Assembly (NCBI GenBank): GCA_032871835.1
Contig: CM065296.1
Coordinates: forward strand, 115,640,146 to 115,704,145
Origin: Dipteronia dyeriana
Lineage: Eukaryota; Streptophyta; Magnoliopsida; Sapindales; Sapindaceae
Length of the DNA: 64,000 nucleotides
Direction: 5' to 3'
Shown here: positions 12,193 to 24,306 of the stretch, piece by piece
How the letters are laid out: every line of letters begins with the position of its first letter
Numbering within the stretch: position 1 is the stretch's first letter
Position numbers and translations under genes: made by a program
Notes under the pieces: generated by a model
Database searches by the model: none
What the model saw: the letters and a program-made list of their open reading frames with translations, nothing else
What the model was told of the DNA's origin: nothing

Positions 12193-12821
12193 TAGAGATG
12201 CACATTTAGGGAATGGGGATGGATATAGGTCCCCCCATCCCCATCCCCATCCCCATCTCCACTTCCAAGACCCTTCCCCCATCCCCCCTCCCCATTTCCC
12301 CATTTCCCCATTTGGGGAAAATGGGGGTGGGGAATTTTGGGGGGAGGTATATCCATCCCTAACCCCAGTTTTCCATTTTCCCCGTTTTCTCATTTTTCTT
12401 GATTCCCCATTTCCTCATTTCTTCATTTAACTAAAAATTACAAAGTAAACTAAAAAAAATAAAAATAATAAATGTATATATTTAAATGTGTATATATACT
12501 TAGGGTTTCAAAGAGTAAAAAAAATTAAAAATTATATTTTTAATTTTTTTAATTATAATATATATTATAATTATATTTATATATGTTTTGGAGAAATGGG
12601 GAAATGGGGAAATAGGGATGGGGACCTCCCCTCATCTCCATCCCTATTTCAATATAATTGTGGGAAAAATAAGAAAATGGGGATGGGGAGATCCCCATTT
12701 CAATTTGGGGATGATTTTCATCCTTATCCCCCACAATATTCCCATTATTTCCCAAAAAAAATCCCCAAATGAGGATGGGGACACAGGAAATTGGGGTCCC
12801 GGGAAAAAATGTGCATCTCTA
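12193..12821. mobile_element. Complete non-autonomous hAT element inside gypsy A
   Basis: The termini are inverted repeats TAGAGATGCACATTT and AAATGTGCATCTCTA. Eight-base flanks GTTACAAT (12185-12192) and GTTATAAC (12822-12829) match at six of eight positions, as expected for an aged hAT target duplication. TAGAG fits the hAT terminal consensus. The subterminal DNA on both sides is full of CCCCAT / ATGGGG tandem units, the centre is AT-rich, and no transposase is encoded. The element splits the protease-to-RT part of gypsy element A. Confidence 0.88.
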
Positions 12822-12971
12822 GTTATAACTAAGGCTAGGGTCTCCCTTTACCATAACGTTATAAAAATCCCTACGAGATAAAAAATCGAGACCAGGAATC
12901 TGTCAGAAGGTGTTATGCCACATCAGTGAAAGAAAACTCTTAGGTTGGCAATTTAGACCCACGAATCTCTA

Positions 12972-13990
12972 ATGACGAAAAGGCCGACGAGATGGATACG
13001 GGCATTACAAGAAAAAGCAGAGCCAATTGAGGAGTTAATTCCTATTCAAATAATACCAGATGATCCAAAAAAAGTAGTTCTAATTGGATCCACATTTCCA
13101 CTCATTGTAAGAACAGAGCTAGAAAAATTCCTAAAGGAAAACTCTAAAGTGTTCTCATGGTCACATGAGGAAATGCCGGGCATCAACTCTAGAACAACAA
13201 TCCACCTTTTGGATGTTAACCCAGATTTTAAGCCAGTTAAATAGAATAGACGATTGTTCAATCAAGAGAGATACGAAGCAATCAATCAGGAAGTGGAAAA
13301 ATTGTTAAAAGCGGGATTCATCCGAGAAGTGGAGTATCTGGATTGGATTGCCAATGTAGTGTTGATAAAGAAAGCCAACGGGAAATGGAGAATGTGTGAT
13401 GACTTCACTGATTTGAACAAAGCATTCCCTAAATATAGTTTTTCACTCCCCATAATTGATCAAATTATGGACGTAACAGCAGGACATGAAACACTCAGTT
13501 TCATGGATGCGTTTTCAGGCTATAACCAAATCAACATGAACTCGTCGGACTAGGAAAAAACCACCTTCATCACAGATAAAGGGTTGTTCTGCATCAAATG
13601 ATGACATTTGGCCTGAAAAATGCTGAGGCAACCTATCAGAGGCTGGTGAATAAAATCTTTTATCAGCAACTCGGAATAACAATGGAAGTATACATTGATG
13701 ACATGTTGACAAAGTCATTAAAATCCGTTGAGCACATTGACCACCTCCGCGAAACGTTTAAAGTGTTAAAAAAACATAAGATGAAGTTGAATACGGAGAA
13801 ATGTGCATTTGGAGTATTGTCTGAGAAATTTCTCGGATTCATGCTCAGTCAAAGAGGAAGTGAAGCCAACCCAAACAAAATACGGGCAATATTGGAAATG
13901 AGGTCGCCGAAAACCTTAAAAGACATGTAAAGGCTCACGGGCCAAATTGCTGCCTTGAATCGGTTCATTTCATGAGCCACCGATAAATGT
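12972..13990 (+). pseudogene. pol: Reverse transcriptase remnant, gypsy element A
   Basis: The RT domain of a Ty3/gypsy polyprotein is clear: KKANGKWRMC, TLSFMDAFSGYNQI (first catalytic Asp), FGLKNAEATYQRLVN and the YIDD box (about 13692-13703). Domain order gag-PR-RT-RH-INT identifies gypsy. The frame is broken at several stops (13242-13244, 13551-13553, 13599-13601 by a shifted frame, 13928-13930). It would copy element RNA into cDNA if intact. Confidence 0.92.
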
Positions 13991-15085
13991 CAGCCTTTTT
14001 TCAAGACCTTAAAACAAGGTAAGAACATAGAATGGACAGATAAATGTGAACAAGCATTTCAACAATTAAAATCTTACCTAACGAATTCTTTGTTACTGGC
14101 AAAACCTGAAAATGGGGAATAATTGTTTCTCTATCTTACAATCACGGACACCACCGTTAGTTTAGCCTTAATAAAACAAGATGAAAATGTACAGAGACCT
14201 ATCTATTATTCCAGTAAGGCATTTTCGGATCCTGAGGCATGGTATCCTAAAGCCGAAAAATTGGCATTAGCATTAATGGTGTCCTCCTGAAAGTTGAGAT
14301 CATACTTTTAAACTCATACTATCATAGTGCTGATTGATCAGCCATTACAACAAATTTTGTAAATTAGAGATGTCAGGACGATTGATCTGATGGTCATTAG
14401 AGTTGAGTGGATTTGATTTAAAATTCCGTCCTTAAACTGCAATAAAAGGACAAGTGGTGGCCGATGTTTTGGTCGAATTCACCAAATCTGAGGAGGAAAT
14501 AAAAGGTTTGAGAAATAATGATTCGAAAAAACCTCAAAAGGAAATCGTAAAAGTCGAATCATCTCACCAGGTGGAATCTGAGCATAAAGAGGATAACCCC
14601 TCGCAAACATGGAACTTGTTTGTTGACGGATCGTCCAACACTTGTGAGCGTGGGGCTGGAATTCTGTTGTTAAGCCCAGAAGAGGAAGATATTTAGTATT
14701 CGGTCAGATCCAGATTCAAAACAACAAATAATGAGGTTGACTACGTGGCTTTAATTGTAGGATTAAAGGGGATCAGACAATTGCGAGTTAAGCGTGATTT
14801 ATAACTGATTGTGAGACAAGTGAACAATGATTACCAAGCTAGAGAGGAGAACATGATCAAGTATTTGAAGATCTTCCAATAAAGAATAAACCAATTCGAA
14901 AAATGCAAGTGGTCGATATACCACGAAACTCAAATTCCAGAGCAAACACATTAGCTCGTCTGACCTCGGTCATTGAAACAAAGTTATCAAAAACCATTCC
15001 AATTGAAATTCTAGAGAAATCGAGCATCAAAGAATGTTCAAAGACAATGGAGGTTGGCAAGAGTCAAGTTGGATTGACCCGATAA
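13991..15085 (+). pseudogene. pol: RNase H regions, gypsy element A
   Basis: Two parts are visible. The RT-linked RNase H (about 14000-14310) shows KCEQAFQQLKSYL and RPIYYSSKAF. A second RNase H-like domain (about 14600-14950) shows WNLFVDGSS (catalytic Asp), TTNNEVDYVAL (Glu position) and a broken continuation. Having two RNase H domains fits Tat-lineage elements, which carry an extra archaeal-type RNase H. Stop codons lie at 14694-14696 and in the adjoining segments, so the region is non-functional. Confidence 0.82.
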
Positions 15086-16290
15086 TGAAATATTTAAAGA
15101 ATGGAGAGATGCCTGAAGAAAAGGATAAAGCGAGAAAATTAAGATACAAATCTGCTCGATACACGATCATTAAGAATAGACTCTACGAAAGAGGATTTTA
15201 ACTCCCATACCTAAGATGTTTGAACCCTGATGAAACAAACTATGTTTTTACGAAAATTCATGAAGGGATGTGTCGGTACCATTCGGGAGGACGATCTCTG
15301 GCCTACAAAGCTCTACGTCAAGGGTATTATTGGCCAACAATACAACGTGACTTCAAAGACTTAGCGACAAAATGCGATAGATGTCAGAAATTTATTGAAG
15401 TGCCAAGGCAACCACCAGAAAAATTAACTATACTGAAATGCTCGAGGCCTTTTGTTCAATGGGGGGGGGGGGGGTAGATTTGATGGTCCATTACCAACTA
15501 GTAAAGGGGGAGTGAAATACGCAATAGTTGCCAACGACTGTTTCACTAAATGGGTTAAGGCCGAACCACTTGCCATAATAATTGGAAAAAAACTACAGAC
15601 TCTGTGTGGAAGGCAATCGTGTGTAGGTTCGAGATCCCGCATGCAATCATCATCAATAATGGAAAGTAGTTCGATAATACAAAATTCAAGGAGTTTTATA
15701 AAGAGTTGAGAATAGACCATCGATTTTTGACATTGGCTCATCCCAAGGCAAGCAGACAGGTGGAAGCTGCAAACAAGCACATGCTGAAGACCAAGCTCGA
15801 AAACAAAAAAGGAACTTGGGTTGAGGAGTTACCAGGTGTCCTGTGGGCACACCGTAGAACCAAGAAAATATGGACTAAATAAACTCCATTCGTCTCAGTA
15901 TTTGGGTCAGAGGCAGTGATCCCCGCCAAGATAAGTATCCCAACCCTTTGGTGACTTTGAGGACAAACTTGGACATAATAGAGGAACAAGATGATCAAGC
16001 TCATATTAGGGTTACAGTGTACCAGTAAAGGGTGGCCCGTTATTATGACGGCAATGTTAAAAGTCAAAGTTTTAGGATTGAAGATTTGGTGCTAAGAAGG
16101 GTAATCCAGAATACATGGTACCCAATCAAGGAAATGGGACCGAACTGAGATGGACCATATCGCATTTCCAATAGGCTCAAGATGGGTACATACAAGCTAG
16201 AGCAATTGGATAGAACAAAAATAAAGCATGTCTGGAATGTGAAAATGTTACGAAAATACTACCAGTACAGGAAATCCACAAATCTTGTGC
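15086..16290 (+). pseudogene. pol: Integrase remnant, gypsy element A
   Basis: The HHCC zinc-binding domain is recognisable (IHEGMCRYHSGGRSLAYKAL, then CDRCQKF at about 15391-15411), followed by the catalytic core (GGVKYAIVANDCFTKWV) and the downstream segment with LPGVLWAHRRT-like residues near 15830. A run of 14 G (15461-15474) lies exactly where the core's first catalytic Asp motif should be, and the frame shifts beside it. Further stops follow. Integrase would insert cDNA into chromosomes; this copy cannot. Confidence 0.88.
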
Positions 16291-16403
16291 AATTGTCGGA
16301 ATGTTACATTCTTAAGATTAGCACGATAGTGCATACTCAGTTTGCATAAATAAGATCACAATAATATATGTCTTACTTTACTTTCTCATAGGTAAAAGTA
16401 ATC

Positions 16404-16475
16404 ACGATATATATATATATATATATAAATGTGTGTGTGTGTGTATGTGTGTGTGTGTATGTATGTATGTATTTA
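16404..16475. repeat. Compound AT/TG/ATGT microsatellite
   Basis: An AT run is followed by a TG run and GTAT units. It sits between the integrase and the antisense ORF of gypsy element A. Confidence 0.9.
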
Positions 16476-17635
16476 AGAGCAAGGAACGTTAAAAACACAC
16501 GATAACGTAACATTCATGTGATAAATAAGAAATGAACGGAGGGCGACGATACAAATAAATGACAGTACCTAAGCGTGAACTACAAAAAATAAATTCCTAA
16601 GTCGAATACAAATAAGAATGTTGGTGCCAACAGATGAAACACCTCACTTTTATTATTCGATTGAAAAAGATAAGGATTAGTAGGAAAAGCTATCCCAATC
16701 CGGGGGAGGAACGTCCACATCAATCATGGCTTACCGATACCCATCGATCCATTCAAGCAGAAGCCTTCCCCTCAGAGCGGCCCTTTCCGTCTATACAATA
16801 TCATTCATTCCTAAAAGAACCACTTTTTCATTCTCAGCAGTATCGATCATAGCCTTAAGAGTATACCTCTCAAATTCGGTAGAGATCCTCATCTCTTTTT
16901 GCTAGTTAAGTTTGCGTAAGGCATCATCCTTCTCAGCATTAGCAGTAGTTCTCAGCGGCCTAAAAGCATCTCTCTCAACTTCGGCACCAATCCTTATCGC
17001 CTTTTCCTTTTTAAGCTTACCCAATACAACATCCTTCTCAACATCTACAAGCCCAAGAGTTGTTTTTTCGTCCTCTGAGGCCTTGCACAAATACTCGACA
17101 CTGTTCAAAGTCGACATAGCCCCAAACCAAATAAAAAGTTAATGGATACAGTGGGAAAAAACTAGAGAATGATTAAGCTTCTATTTATACAAGTTTGAGT
17201 ATGAAGATACGAAGGTAGTTGGGGAGATCGGATAAGTAGAAAATAATAGTTATGAAACCTCCATTTCTTATAGTCCCAGCGCATCTTTTCGAAATATTTT
17301 GAAAATATTTCCCTAAGTGTTCAAAGTTGATGATGCAAGACAAAAAGAGTTTTCAGATGATACAATGAGATTGGCCCATTTAATAATTAATTGTTGCTCA
17401 GAGTAAATCGCCAAGAATATAATTGGCAAAATGCTAAAACACTCACGAATCGACTAAGTGAACATTTTTAACTCTACCGAAGACGAATATGAGCGGAAGA
17501 ATTAAATGACGAGTATAGAAAGTCATAAAAGTGCATTTCTCCGTAAAATGAGAATAACAAATAAAGTTACATACAGGGAGTAAAGTATTCATTTTTAACT
17601 TCACCGATAATAAGTCGTAAGAAGACATTCTTGAG

Positions 17636-18272
17636 TAGGGATAGGCATTTCCCCTATGGGGCCCTACCCTCACGGAGCCCCACCCCCATTTGGGAGCAAA
17701 ATTTACCTCCAAATAGGGTTAAGGGGTGGGGGTGGGGGTAAATTTTACCCCTAAAATCTAAATGGGGGTAACCTACCCCCACCCTATTTCCCCATTCCCC
17801 CATTTCTTTTGATGGGGTGGGGGTGGAGTCCCATTTCCCTATATATATTTACTTTTATTTTCTTATATATTAACTTTAACTCTATTACTTAATTACTCTT
17901 GACCTATTTCTCTAATTTTCACATATATATTTATATGTAATACTATAGTTATTTGTATTAATTTTGGATTAAATTAAATCAATTATATATTTTAGATTAT
18001 GTATTGGATTGGATATCGAAATAGGGTGAATCGAAAGATTGAAAAAATTGAATTTCGGATTTCAAATTGAAAAATGATAGGATAAAAAATGGAGAAAATG
18101 GGGGACAGGGTGTGGGTAGGGAAACCTCCCCCAAACACCCCCATCCCCACTTCCCTTAAATGGGGTTTGGGGGGGGGGGGGGGGGGGGGGGGGGTGGGAG
18201 GAGATTTTAGGAATATGGGTAGGGGTGGGGGGACCATTCCCCCCCTCTAATGGGCCCCCACACCCATCCCTA
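17636..18272. mobile_element. Complete non-autonomous hAT element with perfect target duplication
   Basis: The element starts TAGGGATAGGCATT and ends ACACCCATCCCTA. Identical eight-base flanks TTCTTGAG lie at 17628-17635 and 18273-18280. Subterminal DNA is extremely G/C-biased (GGGGTGGG, CCCCACC units), including a run of 26 G at 18169-18194; the centre is AT-rich. No transposase is encoded. It belongs to the same style of element as 12193-12821 but has different subterminal sequence. Confidence 0.93.
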
Positions 18273-19191
18273 TTCTTGAGCTTCGCCGGAGAGAAACACC
18301 TCACAGAAGGTCCATCTTCGACTCCATCAAATAACATCTTTGAGTTGTGCCATGGGACACCTTATTTGAAGCTTCGCCAGATTCACCATGATCTAGCTTC
18401 GCCTTCCGCAAGGTACGTCGTACAACTTCGTTGGAATAGTAGCTAAATATATCCATTTTTATTAAAAGAAAAAATAATAAAGCTCTAAAATATAATCACC
18501 ACACACAGACAAATACACTTAAATAACACAATACCATATTTAGAGTTTGACAAATGCATATTAAAATACGAGTACAATATCCCAATACAAGTACAAAGCA
18601 CAAATGATCAAGGACATAAACAAAAGTTCGACAAAGGAAAGCAATAAGGATAAATAACACTCAACAAAATGAAGGGATGCCATGACAACTAAGTCACTCT
18701 CGGAGAAGGGATGCCATTTCCATCAGAGGAGTCGGGGGAATCGGGCGTTTCAGCCGCTGCTTGATTATACGGATAAGTCATCCAGTCCAACGTGAAGGAG
18801 GGATCTTTTTCTCGGACTTCTGTTTGGGCATCCATATATCCTCTAAGATATACATTAGCATTCCTCTTATTTACAATTTTCACGACGCGATCGAACATTT
18901 CAATCTTACGTTCAAGCCTCTCAATCTGAGACTTTAATTGAGCTTTCTCCGACTTAAGCTCATTAATGTTCCTCTCTAAAAGTTCACGGTCAAGCTCATT
19001 CACCCTAATAGAGTTATCTCGCTCCATAAGCTTTATATCCCTTTCCTGGATTTGACTCTCCATGCTTTTTATGGTGTTATCAAGAAATAATATCCTCTGT
19101 CGGCAATGGTTGACCTTGGTTGCCAATTTGCTGACTAAGTCAGTAAAATACAAGGTCATAAAGCCATACCAAAAAAGAATGTTAGTAAAAA

Positions 19192-19192
<1 letters not shown>

Positions 19193-19228
<36 letters not shown>
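19193..19228. repeat. TAA trinucleotide microsatellite
   Basis: About twelve TAA units lie just 5' of the coiled-coil part of the antisense ORF of gypsy element A. Confidence 0.95.
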
Positions 19229-19229
<1 letters not shown>

Positions 19230-20919
19230 CAGTGACAACAATAAAATAGCATATAGTTTATACATGGAGATGCATCTTGTTGAAAGAAGCAACAACCTCA
19301 TCCACAGACTAGGCCAGTAAGCTATCTTTGTCGGGATCGGTCATGTTCAAGACACACTCAGAATAACATTTGAGATACGAAGAAGGATTACCGTCCCTAG
19401 CTCTAGGTTGTCTCGGATAAGGTATGGTAGAGACACCTCATAAAATGAGAGATTACGAAGATTGCCCAAAGGGAGTACACTGCCCAAAGGGAACATGTTG
19501 TCAAAGAGATGAATGTGGCAAATGTGCTGACATTTGTAGAGATAAAAGGACAGATGGTGTAACGATGGAAGAGACAAAGGGAAAATCCACTGCTTTTCGA
19601 GACGAAGAAGAATCGTCAGCAGTCTTCTTTTCATAAGCAAGACGAATAAGTTCCTTTTGAGAATCAACGAGGGTTTTTCTTTTCGATCGAGACATTTACC
19701 TTGGTAAAATAATAACATTAATGTAATGATAACAACAAATGAGGGTGATAATGATAACCACGAGTGCACGATACCTTGTTTTGGATGGAAAGATGACGTG
19801 AGTCCAAGACGACAAATGAGCTCCGGGTAGAGCAACACCCTGTAATCCCGATCCTGCTCCGGGACTAAAAACACCATGTTAATTCGATCGATTTTGTGAT
19901 CACGAAGCACTATGACAGACGAATTCGACACTATAAGAACACAATAGCCGACGATTAAGTCATAAAATACACATGTTATGATGCAAACAACAATATGAAT
20001 ATATGAATAAAAAGAATAACAGTTAGACCTGTAATCCCAAAACAAGTGGGCACCGATCTTATGACTCCATCCTCATGTAGCTCCCCACCCTCATTTTTCA
20101 AAACAAAATATCATTTTGATTTTCAGTTTTTATTAGTATCAGGAAAGTCGAGTATCAATTTTGACACATTCGGTTGGGGATGAAAATAATACCAAACCGA
20201 ACAAGCACTGGCTTTTGAACAATTTAGGTACTAAAATTTAGCCAAGGAAGGGTCATCGCCATGCATTACCTTAAATAAAACTAAGGTGACAACCAAAATC
20301 CTCCAGCCATTCAGACTCAGTTGGGAGGGGGCAAGCTTATAATGATTAAGTATGTGACTAATAAACAGATAGAAGGGACGTCTCACACCAAACTTAAAAA
20401 AATCAGAATAGAAAGTTACTTTGTCTTCCAAAGGAAACCTTGACAATTCGTTATCACAAGGTAAATAAATAAAAACTGTACTGGGTATGGATTTTTTTTT
20501 TTCAAAATTTCAAACATGTTAACGAATACAGTAGAGTGAATAATATTTATTTCATGGTCCCGATTGGGAATAGAAGTACGACTGCAAGGCTTGTGACTCC
20601 CAACAGAAGCAAATGTCATTACAATTGTAACAACTCGATGAGACTCATCATACAGGACACCCCCTCCTCCACCTAATCACAACTCTCGGATTCAAAATCA
20701 TGCTCATCCATCTTTACATATATGAGATAATAACTATGTAAATAAATTAATTGATGAACGAAATAGAGTAAGAAATTTAAAAAAATGAACACATACATGT
20801 GAATGAATAGGCTAGCCGTCTGGAGATAAGTTAAAGAAAGAAAGTGTTAGTGATTTTGAATTCTACCAAGCAATATTTATACAAGAAACTGTCATCTAGG
20901 TAGTCGAATAAATAAAGAA

Positions 20920-21115
20920 TAAAGTAACCATTGCTTGAAATGACTTGACAATGAAAGAAACAACAAAATTGATTTGTGAATTGAAGTCGAAATGACATGA
21001 CACTGTAAAAGTAGAAGAAATGATTCATGAAGTAAAGTTGCAATGACCTGACATTAAAGAAAACAACAAAATTGATTCATGACGTAATGTTGAAATGACC
21101 TTACAACGCTGTAAA
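20920..21115. repeat. Short tandem duplication in gypsy A 3' region
   Basis: Units with the shared core AAAGAAACAACAAAATTGATT, then a variable tail ending in GAAATGAC, recur at about 20955 and 21057 with a more diverged middle copy near 21015. They lie between the antisense ORF and the 3' LTR. Confidence 0.6.
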
Positions 21116-21159
21116 AGTAGCATAAGGCTGCAAAAATAATGTCGAAAGTGACATTATGA

Positions 21160-21890
21160 CAAAGACACATGCCTACTCGACAAAAAAAAAGAGAGGCACA
21201 ATCGGCCAAAAGAGGGGGAGGAAAAAAAGGCCAAGACATATGCGTACTCGGCACAAAAAAAAAAGGTGTAGTCCTACTCGGGCTAGGGCCAAAAGAGGAG
21301 GAAAAAAAAAGATACAATCCTACTTGGCCAAGAGCCAAAAGAGGAGGATGAAAAAAAAAGGGTTCAAGGGTTAAAGAAGGAGGAGAAAAAAAAATCAATC
21401 TTACTCGGCCAAGGGCCAAAACAGGAGGAGGAAAAAAAAAGGAAAAAAAAATACCATACTCGATCAAGGACCAAAGGAGGATGAGGAGGGAAAAAAAAGG
21501 TACAATCAAGGGTGAATCCATAAATTCAAAATTGGGGGGCCGATATACAAAAGCAAAAAAAAAATAGAGGGGCCAAATTGAAAAAAAGTTAGACTTTTAT
21601 TAGCATTTTATAATTATTTCAATATGAACTTCAAAGTTTTTTTAGAGAGAGGGGGGGTTATGACCCCCATCAGCCCCCCTCTCCCTCCGCCCCTGGGTAC
21701 AATCCTACTCGGTCAAGGGTCAGAAGAAGAGGAGGAGCATAAATGGAAGAGGACAATTCTACTCATCCAAAGGCCAAAAGATCAATGAAGGAAAGAAAAA
21801 AAAGGGACAATTCTACTCGGCCAAGGGTCAAAGAAAAAAAAAAGGAAAAAAAAGAAAAGAAAGTCGATGAGGTATATATCTTCCAATCAT
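21160..21890. repeat. Degenerate purine-rich tandem repeats, gypsy A 3' UTR
   Basis: Units of roughly 45-60 bases share TACTCGGCCAAGGGCCAAAAGAGGAGG-type cores (quoted as TACTCGG, GGCCAAAAG and AGGAGGA blocks) separated by A-runs. About ten degenerate units are present. One unit is split by a 189-bp hAT element (21507-21695). Tandem repeats in this position are known for Tat-lineage 3' UTRs. Confidence 0.8.
21507..21695. mobile_element. 189-bp hAT-type MITE with perfect target duplication
   Basis: The element begins CAAGGGTGAATCCA and ends CCTCCGCCCCTG, imperfect inverted termini fitting the hAT CAGGGGCGGA class. Identical eight-base flanks GGTACAAT are at 21499-21506 and 21696-21703. It is non-coding and inserted inside a tandem-repeat unit of the gypsy A 3' UTR. 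Confidence 0.93.
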
Positions 21891-21927
21891 ACAAATAATA
21901 TTTGATTCTTGAAAGCTAGAGGGCTCG

Positions 21928-22623
21928 TGTTGTACCATAAAGTTAACTAGATAGAAATACTTTATCAGAAACCCTGATATATGTCTAGTCATCTATAATT
22001 CTTATGTAACACAAATAAAAGTACAAGCAAAATTTCAATTCGGTAAAGGAGTCACCCTATCATGAAAAGTCATTAAGTGCATGAAATAATTTGTATCCGC
22101 ATTATTAATTAGAAATAATTGTTCAAGAACTGTCTTGATCCAAGAAAAAAAAAACATGTCCCGAGTTCAAAGTCATGCCAGAGGTTCCATTTGTCCTATG
22201 TCCAAGTCCGAATAATAAAAAACTGTGTTTGAGATCAAATTGAGAAGATCACCCAAAGTCATCCGAGTCCGGATAAAGATGCCCATGTTTGAACTCAAAT
22301 TAAAGATATAGATTGTCCAAAGACCTATCCCAGCCCGAATCTGAAGTATTTGTCTTATATCGCTCAATTTGAAGTATTTGTCCTTTGTCCAAGAAAAAGT
22401 ATCGAGCTCAAAAGAGAAGTTTGTCCTTTGTCTGAGAAGAAATAGTATAAAAAGAGGAGCTTACAAAGGGAAAATGGCATCAAAATAGAAGAAAATAAAG
22501 AGCATAGAGAGATAAAACAAAAATCTCTATGTTGTAATTTCTTAAGCGACCAATATAGTATCAAAATTCAATAAATAAGCTATTTAATTCAATATGTTGT
22601 TGATCAATTTTCATGCATCAACA
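21928..22623 (+). repeat. 3' LTR of gypsy element A
   Basis: The 696-bp repeat matches 9133-9830 end to end (TGTTGTACC to CATCAACA) and is followed by ATATA (22624-22628), completing the five-base target duplication. A purine-rich stretch (GAAAGCTAGAGGG, 21911-21923) just before it is the likely polypurine tract. Confidence 0.93.
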
Positions 22624-23102
22624 ATATATATATATATATATATATATTATGGTTTTATTTTTTTAATCAATTTATTTTTATAGTTCTTCATATAATTAAT
22701 TCAAGTATTACAATATAAAAATATTAATTATTATAGTTAGTGTTATGAGTAATATAAAATATATTTTTTCTTACTAATAAAAAAATTTATCATCATGTTT
22801 TATACACGAGGGTATTTATGTAATCAATTATTTATCATTATGATTCCTTAATTTAAGTAAGCACTAAAATAGAATAAATTTGATTATGTTTCTAATTCCT
22901 AAATTGTTAGTAAACATTGGAATGTAATTTAGTAAATTGTTTTCGATTTCTCTCAATTCCCTTTCCAATAGAACATGATTCCGATTCCATCCATTCAAAT
23001 AATTTATATTTTTATTATTAATTTTTATATTTTAAAATAAATTATTTTTATATAATTTTATTTTTCAACTAAATTTTAACAAATATTATTTTAATAATAT
23101 TA
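22624..23102. other. AT-rich flank of gypsy element A, nothing recognised
   Basis: The stretch opens with the remainder of the AT microsatellite split by the gypsy insertion and continues as AT-rich DNA. No gene or element is supported. Confidence 0.6.
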
Positions 23103-23521
23103 GGAATCGTTTGTTTTTTACACTAAAACTTAATGGGTTCCAATTGAGTTTATTAAAAAAAAAATTGTTTTTTAAGTGGTCAAATACTATCTTTTAGCTT
23201 AATTCCAAATCACTGGATTGTATTTAATATATTTCCTTACAAGATTATCATATCAAAGATAACATATTTTCCATTTTATCATAATTTTATATTATAAAAA
23301 AATATTTCTTTTAACCTATTACTTATGATAAATATTTAACAAAAAAATATTTATCATATCTTAATCAACAAACAAGTTGATATTCTATTCAAAGGTAATA
23401 AATATAAAAAAAATATCATTCAGATTCAACTTTAAGTTATTATTCAATTTACAGTAAAATTAATAGATATTTAGTCTTCATAAAAAAAAGCAAAAAAACA
23501 AACAAACTAACAAACAACCCC
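23103..23521. mobile_element. Tourist-like MITE (probable)
   Basis: The left end GGAATCGTTTGTTTTTTAC and the reverse complement of the right end GGGGTTGTTTGTTAGTTTG form imperfect terminal inverted repeats. TTA flanks both ends (23100-23102 and 23522-23524), the target preference of PIF/Harbinger-type MITEs. The 419-bp interior is AT-rich and non-coding. Confidence 0.5.
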
Positions 23522-23524
23522 TTA

Positions 23525-24306
23525 GTTTTTGTTTACTTTAGTAAACATATAGCATTTATATTCTATCATATATTGTTACCTATTTTTTTTTTATCAAACA
23601 ATTTTGTATCTAATTTTTAGGTCTAACAATTTTCAACTAATATTTCCTACTTCGTTATTTCTTTTTCTAACTTTTTCAACCAAATTTTTTTCATCTAATT
23701 TTTTTTATCAAAATTTCTTACATTTTTTATTTGTTACCTAATTTTTATACTTATTACCTAATTAGAGATTTTACATGAATATGAAGTGATTCGATGTGAA
23801 TATAAAGAGAATAAAATTATGATGATAAATTTGGATCCCATAAAAAAAAATGTCGATGAACATGAATTCTTTCGAAAGAAGAAGATGAAAATTATTATAT
23901 ATAAAAAAACACTCACAATTCTCAACTACAAGATGAATCATTTTTAGGTGGATATGAAAGTCATTTGGATGACCTTTAGAAATATTAATATATTATATTG
24001 TTATTATTTATATTTTTTGTTATTCGTTTTCTCTCTGCTATCCTTATTTAAATATGTTTATGTTATTATGTAATTTTCATTTGAAAGCTTTAATGTATTT
24101 ATTTTATTGCTAACTTATAATAATTAATATGCAAATAATATAATGTATGGTAAGAATAAGTAAAATTTGATAAAAAAAAATATTAAATAAAAAAATTTAT
24201 TCAATATTCAATATTAGTCTTATATTAAAGATCTAGATGCGACATTTTTAATGGTATGATTTTTATGATGATAAAAGTTATAAATTAAAACTTATTATAT
24301 AAATTT
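23525..24306. other. AT-rich intergenic stretch, nothing recognised
   Basis: Low-complexity AT-rich sequence with poly-T blocks. No gene, inverted repeat or domain is supported. Confidence 0.55.

Larger units (their letters stand above)
16634..20640 (-). pseudogene. Antisense ORF of gypsy element A (Tat-lineage extra ORF)
   Basis: Reading the minus strand, an N-terminal domain at 20446-20231 contains the HYKLAPSQLSLNGWRILV stretch, recognised as the 'putative gypsy-type transposon / Transposase_28' domain. It is followed by further exon-like pieces (20045-19347, 19695-19501) and then a long charged coiled coil at about 19150-18800 (heptad-like QERDIKLMERDN, SEKAQLKSQIERLERKIE). A second coiled piece lies at 17117-16902 (AEVERDAFRPL). 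The ORF runs opposite to gag-pol and sits between pol and the 3' LTR, as known for Tat-lineage elements. Its function is not established. Stops, frame changes and a hAT insertion (17636-18272) break it; some breaks could be introns. Confidence 0.75.
9133..22623 (+). mobile_element. Gypsy element A (Tat-like LTR retrotransposon, 13.5 kb)
   Basis: Paired LTRs, an ATATA target duplication, a primer-site motif, ordered gag-PR-RT-RH-INT remnants on plus and a long antisense ORF on minus define one complete but dead element. Three small hAT elements inserted later. The Tat assignment rests on the antisense ORF with its Transposase_28-type domain, the second RNase H-like domain and tandem repeats in the 3' UTR. 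Confidence 0.92.

Noticed and set aside
21054..21521. 155-codon minus-strand frame rich in Phe, Pro and Ser
   Set aside because: It is a translation of purine-rich tandem repeats of the gypsy A 3' UTR, not a gene.
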